This document shows positions 1 to 10,700 of a DNA stretch of 64,000 nucleotides, one piece after another. The translations under genes and the position numbers were made by a program. The stretch comes from Lytechinus variegatus. Its lineage: Eukaryota; Echinodermata; Echinoidea; Temnopleuroida; Toxopneustidae. The stretch lies in the NCBI RefSeq assembly GCF_018143015.1, contig NC_054743.1, forward strand, positions 31,087,934 through 31,151,933. Reading direction: 5' to 3'. The notes beneath the pieces were generated by a model, which was not told the origin of the DNA, made no database searches, and saw only the letters and a list, made by a program, of their open reading frames with translations. Every line of letters begins with the position of its first letter. Within the stretch, counting starts at the first letter, position 1.

Positions 1-1637
1 AGAACTAAACAATGGATTGATAACTGATTATTGCATTAGTTATTTATTGCTGCAACTTATTTCATCATAATAGAGACAAATCATTAACACAAGTAAGAAA
101 GAATGAAACTTTTATGATTTCATGTAAAAACATGAGAAAAAGGAAAGTGGGGATGTGACATCATCAGCCCACCTAATGAATATAAATGATGTAAATATAA
201 CTGTTTAAAAATATATTGATAACTTTTAAAATGCAATAACTTTACTTGTTTTCCAATTTTGATGAAATTTCAAGCATTTTGCTCTGTGTACTTTATCAAT
301 TTAGGTATAAATATTTTCAGCCATGAGCATCCCTATAAATAAAAAATATGTCACAACTTATCCTCAAGTTCAGAATGTTATCTTGAATTCATAATTTACT
401 TACCAAGATTTTAGCTACCCTGACATTATCCACATTGAACGTTGACGTCTTTGACATTACTGAAACTACGAAAAAAGAATAGAGCATTAAGGATTCTTGC
501 ATCAACAATTACAGCACATGAAATTTCGATTCTAAAGTGCAAGAAATTATCACCTTGCCTTGAATAACTTCTGAAAATAGATATGAATAGTCCTTTGAGA
601 AAACATACGTCGTATTTCCGAAGAAAAATCCTTTTTTCTGTAAGAGTGCGGCAGGTGTTTGAACCTGCTATTTTTGGGATGAAGCGATAATGAGTGTACA
701 CGTGCGAGGCGGGATCTCAATTAGTCTCCTCTCGAGACGACCGAAAAAAATTAGTAATCAACATCAAGAAAAAATAAACCCAGACAATACAGAGATGAGG
801 ATATCTAATAGAGCCATGATGTAAAACATGGCAAGGGTTATTTCTTTTCAAGTCTCGAGCTTGCCGAATGCAACATGCTCTTAATTGCAAAGGCTTGATC
901 ATCTATATTGCTAAAGTAACTCGCATATACGAGTATAGAGATGATTTCATGAAATTATATACTTATTGTAAATTTAATATTCTGATTTATATACATGATA
1001 GGCACAATATTCCAAGTGTCTACTCTCTAGCAAACTGTATCACCTACATCAGTGTGTTGGGCCACAAATAGAGACAATCTCTGCAGGCTTGACAATGGTT
1101 CGAGGTGATTGGATTTGATCTCGCATGGGAATCTGGCCATGTAGAGCTATAGAACAGCCATACAGGAATCCTGCATTACCATGCAATGAAGCTCATAATT
1201 CTAGTGTTGGCACAAAATCATATGACCGCCCGTAGCTTTATATTCATTCACAAGATCTTTAATTTATATTACCCTTCATGTACAAAGACCACCTGCCTTT
1301 TTTCAAGAGATTATCATATAGGTAGGGAATTGCCAATTACCTACTCATCTTCAGAATGAAAAGTATATTTGTGGAAAAAATATTCAACAGATAGATCTAT
1401 GTAATAATCAGCAAGCTCCATTTTGGACAGCTGAAACAGCATTCATTGATTAAAGTCCTGACTGTCCCTTATTAATGCAATATTCTCTTACTGGTAAAGT
1501 GTCGTAGTTTTATGGAAGTAAAGTAATAACCTCATGAAATTTTGAACTGTCTGTGAATGCACTCTAAGAGAAAGGGAAAAAAACATACATGGTACAATGT
1601 TGTGAAGGTGTCTAGTTTAATTCACGCGACAACTTAC
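1..1637. other. CCT8 intron 5 (partial), no further exon recognised
   Basis: I looked on the minus strand for the continuation of CCT8 (a VSIFPDSG-like stretch) and did not find it. Bases 100-340 resemble half of the hairpin element described at 36831-37431 (a gatgtgacatcatc block, then a run resembling ATTTTGATGAAATTTC). The rest is AT-rich without clear structure. Confidence 0.6.
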
Positions 1638-1766
1638 TGCATGCTTGTGCGATCATCTTTGCAAGGAAATCTTCATTGCCATACTGCTTGCTCATGACTG
1701 ACGTCCTAATCGCTTGTGTAACCTCTTGAACATTCCTCAAATCTTTGATGGTACCACACACAAGAT
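1638..1766 (-). CDS. CCT8: CCT8 coding exon 5 (residues 145-187); last exon in window
   Basis: 129 bp. Acceptor TTTCAG followed by AT completes an Asp codon with the G of exon 4. DLVCGTIKDLRNVQEV and SKQYGNEDFLAKMIA match the intermediate domain of CCT8. Ends with one base of an incomplete codon before donor GTAAGT; the continuing exon is not seen in 1-1637. Confidence 0.94.
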
Positions 1767-4700
1767 CTGAAATCAGAGATGTAATTTAAATTGAATGAAT
1801 CAACACTCATTTCTTCGGATTTGAATTCTGACACATCTGATAGTTGGAGGGTCCATGGGGATTATCACAGTAGAGAAATGCATGTTAACAATGGGAATAT
1901 TAAACATATTTTTTTGCATGCATTAGAAAATTTATTAAGTGACTTCCAATGAAGTATGACCTTGACCCTGGGTGGAGAGCAGGGAAAGTGTACATGATTT
2001 ACATCTTGCCAAAGGATCCAACAGCCTTGTGATTAAAACACAGGATTCAAAACCATTACATTTTCCCCAAAAAAATGAGATTTTCTTGTCAAAAATGGAC
2101 AGTTTCCTAAAATCAGGGAGAAGGTGCTCTATCAAACATCTTCTGGGCCTGTTTCATATAGAGTTACAACTTTGATAACTACCATAGTAGCAAGTCTAAG
2201 CAGCCAATTACAACAGAGAATCCATGGTCGATCTTTATGAAAGCCACAGTAGTAGCCACAGAAACAAACAGAAACGGATTGGATTCCTGATGCAGGCATG
2301 ATAAAAACCCTTGCAGATTGAAGATAACACTTTATACATGAAAATACAATACCTGGTAAGATTTCTAAAGTTTTCTTGAGTGCTACTTCGAACCCTTCGA
2401 TAACTTCTGTTGGGGAAAGACCCTAAGAATGAAAAAGAAAGTGTAAAGGCCATTACTGTAAATTCTATTCACTTGTCATTTTAATAGAAACAATTATTTT
2501 TTTAGACAAATTGCACATTTGGAAAAAAAATTTTTTTAGAAAGATACAGCTGACAAATATTCTAAAATATCATTTTTTGATTGTGTAAGCTATTGTATGT
2601 TTGTTTAATTACTTAACCCTTTGAACCTTGAATTATTTGGGGTGGCCGTGACATACACCCTGAATTATTTGCACATAAATGACTTCTTGACCACATTTAT
2701 ACAATCCCCCATGATTTGAGACCCAACGGCACCTTCCCCCCGCTAGTACCCGGACCAAGCCGGCTGAAGTTGTTTGGCTTCTCGTAGACTTAGTCTACAA
2801 TCAGAAATATCAAATTTAGTGTCTGTTTTGGGCTCAAAATCACTGTTTTCACCAAAGTGAGATATACCAATTGCTTCCCCATAGTAAGCACGTGACTCGC
2901 CGCGTATTACCGCACCTACGACACGAGCAATCACAAAAAAGTGGCATATTTTGGCCATTTTTTAAGCTAAATCCTTCCAAAATCATTGCCAACATTGACT
3001 GAAATTATCGACTAAATATTCCTACACGTACTAGAAAGATGACGTCATTTTAGAAGATCACCTGACATTTAGAATCCATGCTTTTGAAATCACATGGCTG
3101 TAGGCCGGTATTCCGGCCTATAGGGTTCAAAGGGTTAAGCAAGTGCATTAAATGAAGTTATCAAAAGAAACAATTATATCAAATTCCAAAATATATCCAT
3201 CAATCATGGTTGACACCATTCAAATTCAAGATGATTTAATAAATGAAAATGTCAATATATTCAAGCAAGCGCAAAAAGAAAAAATCCAATAACAGAAAGA
3301 GAATAGTATCTTGCCATTTTGAATTTTACATTGCGTCTACATGTAATGTGCTCAGAAAGCAGAGGGCTATGATTAGCGTTAACTTACAGTTATTAAAGGG
3401 CTTCTTACAAAAATATCATGAGGTTTATGGTTTGGATGTTTTTAAGATTATAGATTTTATTATCAGCTGAAGGTGCAGTTTTTTTTTTCAATTAGAGCAA
3501 ATGTAAACAAAGAAATACTGGGATCCCCAGAATTTACCAGAGAAGAAAATTACATGGGACTCTGTGCTTTTGCCCCAGGAATACTCAAAACAGCCCTGGA
3601 AAATTCCCATTCACTGCAATAATGCACCTCATAATAGATGACACTATAGATGACACCATATAAATGCCTATTATTATTAATCATTATTATCATCCATATT
3701 CTTATTCTTATTATAAAGATTATCCCATGTTGCAGATTTAGGCAGTACATAAAGGTTGTGAAAACTAGCCCCAGAATTTTTCTTTCTTTTAACAATATTT
3801 TACTTGATGCTTACCATTCTAAGTATCTCTTCAGCATACTGGAGAAGAGCTCCTGCAAACACCATGACAAAGTTGGTACCATCTCCTACCTCCTGCTCCA
3901 TCTGCTGTGAGGCTAGGACCAGCATCTTTGCTGCAGGGTGCTGGACCTGCAATGGAAGTCAAGAAGTGAAGACATTAGAAAGCTATGTGGAGGAAAATAA
4001 AATCCAGGGGCAGTTTCATAAGGCTGTTTGTAAATCACGAACGAATAGTGATCTATTCTTGTGTTAGAAATGTTTTGACATGCTGGGGGTGAAATTTCTA
4101 TAATTCATATTAATTCTTGGCATTTTTTCCATTCAAATGCACGTTTATAATACTAAATTACTATATATACAAAGATTGGAATAGAAATAACTGAGAATCT
4201 AATCTATCACAAGATGCGGCCACCGCTCCTTCATAAAGTCATGAATAACTTAGATTTGCGAAACCCCATCCTGGATGGCGTTTCATGAACCTGTTTGTAA
4301 ATTACTGACTTTACAAACAGGGGATCATTCTTTATGAGCAAAATCAACACCATTGAAAAAGTTTTACTTGGAAGTACATAACCTACCCCAAGGATGGATC
4401 ACAACTGCTTTGTTAAGTTGCTTGCAACTTAAAAACAGCTTTATGAACTAACCATCATGTCTCTTCTTTGACTGAACATTTATTCATTAAACTTGGTCTT
4501 CTTTTATCAGTGTCACTCCAATATCAACTGCAACACTCTTAGCTAAAGGTCATATAAGATACATGTAATTGCATGATCATGGTTGGCAAAGAAAAAACAT
4601 AATTCTTGCATTGAGCACCATCGTGGCAAAAAACTTGCAATAAGCTGCAAATTTGGAGCAACAATTCTGATTGAACAGCCAATGCATGCTCTTGACCGAC

Positions 4701-7700
4701 AGTCCAACTTGCGTGACTGACCTCTACTTTTGATACAGAACGCTGTGTTACAGACTGCCTTTATTGTGCCATGTGTCTTTTCTTATCCTAACCATGTTAA
4801 AAGAAAAAATCTTTGTCCAACAAATGCATTACCTCCAACTCTCTCAGTATGGTAGCAGCATCGTTTGTCACAAATAGCTTTTCTATATGATTGATAACCA
4901 TCTTGTTCATTCCGCTGGGTCCGTATGCAGACCGCGTCGTCTCTGCAAGCTCCTTACATGCTCCAATGTTACGGTAGATAGCTTCTTCAAGACCTTGGAA
5001 ATTCTGAACGAAACAAAAAGAAAAAGATGCAATAAGAATTGATTACAATATCACAATATGATATTGCCATCTACACTGATGACGTACCACATAGTGATGT
5101 ACAGAGACCGGATACCCATGAAAATAATGAATGACAACTACATTTAATTTTTGAACTAATGAAAAGGAATGACTGCTGAAAAGCTCCCAGAAGGCCAGTT
5201 GTGATGATTCAAAGATAGAGTGCTCAGGGGAGGTGGTTCCAGAGACGCAGCACACTAGCAGCGAACGATCTGTCCCCTGTGGAAGTTGGTCTTACCACCA
5301 GAGTGGCATTGTTGCCTGAGCGCAGCCCACGTCTTTCAGTGTGGTACCGAGTAAGGTTATTTGAATATTCAGTATTGAACAAGGCTGGGCTCAATTACAA
5401 AGTAGTTGATCAATTACGTATTAAATTACATTTTATCGAGCAACTGTAATTGTAATTTTAATTAAAATTTCTAAATGGAAACTAATTGTAATTGACTTCA
5501 ATTACAGTCAATTACTTTTAATTACATTACTTAAACTTAATTTTTATTCAAGTTACCCGGTACTCTGGATTGCTTATTGCTCTTTTCCCTAGCTACCGCA
5601 AGTAACTGACTATAAACCGCATCCGTAGACTAACCGCATCCCCAACTTTGGACTAAAAAAAAATCCTTCTCACATTTACATGCATATTTGAGGTACGAAG
5701 AAACAAAAACTAAGTTAAAGATTTCTTAATGACATTGCCCTGGGCGGCTACGCCCGGCCACTCGATGTGTTGTGAACTGGCAGACGTCTTACATGTTCGG
5801 GAGACCTGTCACCGTGGATAAACCACACCCCCCGACTTTTGCTTCTATCCCGCCAAGAAAAATGTGCGGTTAATAGACCGTTACTTACGGTATGCATATA
5901 TTGCATTCAACTGTATCATTTCCCATGATGTAGAGGAAAGAGATGCTATTGCTACAAAGAAGGGCACATATTGACCATTTGAAATATTTGAGATATTTTG
6001 CAAAAGGTCATAGGTTCCAACAAGAATTCAATCTATGCAATTTGTAGCAAAGTTACATTTCTTATAAACTCATGCAGTGGCCTCATTTTGTTTTTAAGAA
6101 TAAATGTAAGATGTTTTAATCTTAGTGTAAAATTGGACCCCCCCCCTGAAAAAAAATCAGCTTAAAGTGGGAGATCGGTGAAAATGTGGACGAAAATACT
6201 TTTTTTCCTGACCCCCTCTCCTAAAGCTAGATCGGCCCTTGATGAGCAAGGTCAACACTCACAATCACGTTTACATGTTGTACATGATTTCTATGCTCAG
6301 GGTTGGCTGATTTAAATCATGTCGAATTATATCATGATTTAAAGATTTAAATCGCGATTTAGATCACTATGATTTTTTAAATCATTGACTCACCTCCATT
6401 GAAAAATGATTGACATTTTTATTTTTCGTACTCAAAATAGAAAGATTTGATCAATTTTATATAATCAAAACATAAATAAATGCTTCATATCTACTGAAAA
6501 CAATTAAAATCATGTCCAGAAAATCAGGTTGATCATGCAATGAATGTAGCCTATAAATGGTTTTACACTTAGGCCCTACTCAACTTTCACTATTATCATT
6601 GATTTGAATCACTTCTATTGAAACATGTACAAATGATTGACAATATTTTTATTTGTGGCAGTTTATTTTTTTACTCAAAATAGAAACATTTCATCAACTT
6701 CATCATCATAACATGAATAAATCCTTCATAAGCGGTTTACACTAAGCCCCCAACTCCACTTTCACTATGATATAGTATGATTATTTAAAAAAATTGTTGA
6801 TTTAAATCACTTCCATTGAAACATGTACAAATGATTGACAATATTTTCATTTGTGGCAGTTTTATTATTTTTTAAAATAAAATTAGAAAGATTTTATCAA
6901 CTTTATATCATCAAAACATGATTAAATCCTTCATAAGCGGTTAACACTTAGCCCCCTACTCCACTTTCACTATGATTTTTTTTTCAATGATTGATTATTC
7001 AAATCACTTCCACTAAAACATGTACATGTACAACTCCAGAGTACAGGTTTATTAAAAGAAATAATGAATTCAAATAAACTTGCAACTTTTTCCCAATAAG
7101 TCACTCACAGCTTAGACCAAAAGCTTCAGTCTCTGTATTTTGGTTGTTCCGCTGAACTACGTTGGCCCCACTCACCATTACACATAGACTGAAGAGCTTG
7201 GAGGCCCGTACATACAGCCAACGTATATAGGTGAACTAACGTTTTATAGGTCGCGATTTAAAACTGTTTTTTAAAGCGAAATTTACAGTTTCATGGTTTC
7301 CATTATCAGGTACCAGAGTTATTGATAAAAATCCTCTGGACGATCGAGAAATCTTTCATCTAAGACATTTTCACCTGAGCTGACGGTTTTTCTTGCAAGT
7401 TGCCATCTTGGATGATGTCATTATTGTTATTAACCTTTTAATGTCTCGATATATCGAATGTCCTCTGCTACCTGTGATCGTAGCGGTTTAGCTCGCATGT
7501 GGAACAGATCGCATAATATTTAATATCGATATCACATTCGTAAATAGTCGATGCACTCTCCGTTCGTTTGTAATTTTGGCTATTTTGGGAGTGATTCTGG
7601 TGTCCAAGTCGCAAGTAAACATTGGTAAAGTACCATTTGCATACGTTTTGATATATTCCTTTGACATTTATTCATTGATTTATGATTATAAATTATAAAT

Positions 7701-10700
7701 TGATATCTTATCAACACCAACAAAAGCATGATTTTTTCCACCCAAACTTTTGTCCCACTGAGGTCAGAAGCCCATTTGTTTTGTGTGTGGATGACAACAA
7801 AAATCCTTATAAAAACAAAAGTAGACGGTGAATTTTTAAAGTAGACGGTGAAAAGGGGTAATATTTCATGAGGAATCTGCTTATCACATTTTTATTTGCC
7901 GCCAAGGTAATCCTTTTTAAGCAAATGTAAACAAAGAAATTTGGTCTCCCAAACTGGAGACTGTCTCTGAAATTGGATACCCAAATTCTTCATAAAAGTC
8001 TCTGATATTGGAGATAATCTCTCTCATGGGAGACAGTCTCCAATATTGGCCGTGCGCCTCTACTGCCAAAGGGAGGATCTGATAACACATGCGAGCTCAC
8101 ACCCACTAACACACTACATTCAGTGAATGGGGATGAGAGTAAAATGTCAGAAACGGTGTTCGACTTGGGGAAAAATGTACAGAATCGGAAGGTGGGGGGG
8201 GGGGGTGAACGAAAGAATGAAGGAAGGAATGAAAAGGCGAAAGAAAAGAGTTGAATTGAGAACGGATAGAAAGAAAAAAATGAAGGGGAAAATGAAGGAA
8301 AAAATAAAGAAAAAAAGAAATGTTAGAATAAAATGCTGAAAGATAGAATAAAAGAAAAAAACGTTTCCGTCATTATTTGAAATGAATTTAGAAGGAAAGA
8401 AAAAGAAAAGAAGGAAGGGAAGATGTGTGAAAGAAAACATAAGGGAGAGAAATAAAAGAAGCAAGAAAAAAGGATGAGGAAAGAATGAATAAAAGAAAAA
8501 TGCTTCCTTTATTCTTTGAAAGAAAGACGGGACAATCCACAAAAAAAGATAAAAAAAGATACACAATGTTAGACATGTGAAAAATATAAAGAATTGAAAG
8601 GGAGGGTAAATGAAGGATAGAAAGAAAAGACAAAAAGAAAGGAAAGGAAAAATGAACTGAAGGGGAAAATGAAAAGAAAAACATTGAAGAAAATTAGAAT
8701 AAAAGAAGGATGAAAGAAAGAATAAAAGAGAAAAAAGGTTTCCGTCATTCTTTGAAATGAATATAGAAAGACAAAAAAAGAAAGGAAGGGAAGATGAATA
8801 GATGTGTGAAAGACAAAATAAAGAAGAGAAGGAAAAAAGTGAGAAAAAGGGGAGGAAAGAATGAAAGAAATATTTTCCTTCATTCTTTGGAAGAAAGAAA
8901 CACACAAAGAAAGAAGAAAATGGGAGGGGAGGAAGGAAGGGAAAGAAATAATAAGGGAAAAGAATTGGAGGGGAAAATAAAATAAAGAATGAAAGAAAGG
9001 AGGAAAGAGAGGGAGGAAAGAATGAAGAGATGAGAGAATGGAAAAAAGAGAAAATAATGGAAGGAGAGAACGAAAAAGGGGAGAGGAAGTGAGAAGGAAG
9101 CAAAGAAAAGTTTAAGGAAAGAAAGAATGAATGAATTCAGGAAATAAGGAATGGAAATTTGATAAAGAAAAGTAACAGAAAGAAGGAAAGAAAGACAAAT
9201 AAACAGAGAGAGAGAGAGAAAGGTTCAGGAAAAAAGATCGGAAATAAAGATAGATGGAACAAAAAAAGGGCAAGCAGAAGGATATAAGGATGAACAAAGA
9301 ATGATACAAAAGAAAAAGGAAAAAAGTTCAAACTTCAAGCAAACAAAAAAATCAAGTCATCTAACAAAAATCATAATGAAGTTTGGTGTTTTTTAATATA
9401 TTTTCAGAATTTTGAAAAACTAACATTATTTAGAAATGAGTAAAATTTTAAAGTGAAACATTGTCAAACTTAAAAATTAGATGAAACAGCGGCATCATAC
9501 ACAACAAGACTCAAAACGAAAGCTGAAACAACAAGATCTAGTTATGAAAACTAAATAATTTGTTCCACCGATTACATCTCCAAATTAGTTTCATTGTTAT
9601 CTCTGCTTCGTCATCTGTTGGTTATTTGATGAAAAAATCACCACTTTTAAATGCATTAACTACATTTTGTTCAATATTCTTAAATACGGGACAAAAAGGC
9701 GTCCCGGGAAGGGTTTGCCGGGACAAAGGAGCAAAATACGGGACGTCTGGTCACCCTGGAAGGGAGGGAGGGAAATAAAGAAAAAAGGACACAAATTAGA
9801 AGGAAAAAATATAATAAAGAATGAAAGAAAGGATGAAAGAGAGGGAGGAAAAAATTAAGGAGAGAATTTAAAAAAAGAAAATAATGGAAGGATCGAGAAA
9901 GAATGAAAAGAAAAGGGAGAAGGAAGCAAAGAAAAGTGGAAAGAAAAAATGAAGGAAAAAAGGAAATTTAGAATAGAACGGAGAGTAAGACAAACAAGGA
10001 AAGAAAAATGAACAGAGAGAAGATCAGGAAAGAAAGATAGGATGGAATAAAAAAAAAGGGGCAAAGAGGAAGGATAGAATGATGCCAGAAAAAGGATATG
10101 AAAGAAAAAAGTACAATCTTAAACAAACAAAAAATCTCCTAATCTTACAAAAATCATAATGATATTCGGTGTTTTTATATATCTAGAACAGAAATAGAAT
10201 GTTTTAGAAATGAGGGGGGGGGGGTCAGGTGTCCGGACACTTTATATTTTGGAAGCCTTTTTTTTTTCTTTAGATTAAACTAAAGATATGAATTCAATAG
10301 TTGTAATCATCTTTTATTTTGTTCTCTAAAATAATTTTAAATGATTATTTTTGGTCCTAAAAATTGTAAAACTTCGCTTGTAATTTTTTCCAAATGACTT
10401 TGTAACTTAAAATGAATCGTCCTGACATAGAACTGGGTATACTTCTTTGTGGTCCCAAACATGTTGTTTTTAATTTCTTTATTATGTAGAATAACAATTT
10501 TTATACTTTGTTCTCCTTTTTACTGGTTTGTAATATAAATCTGTTCGCTCCGCAGCCCCTGCTATTTTCCAAAAACGATACAGAGACAAGAGCTGAGCGA
10601 GCACGACTCCCGTCATTCATTACACACCACTTTCAACTTACACAAATAGGAATGCGTGGGGCACCGGAGGGTACTCCACGATGCGACAATCGCCAGAGAA

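Noticed and set aside
3804..4067. 87-residue plus-strand frame
   Set aside because: Antisense shadow of CCT8 exon 3 with flanking intron.
8147..9103. 318-residue open frame on the minus strand
   Set aside because: Almost wholly Phe, Ser, Leu and Pro because the plus strand is a purine tract; no domain and no codon structure.
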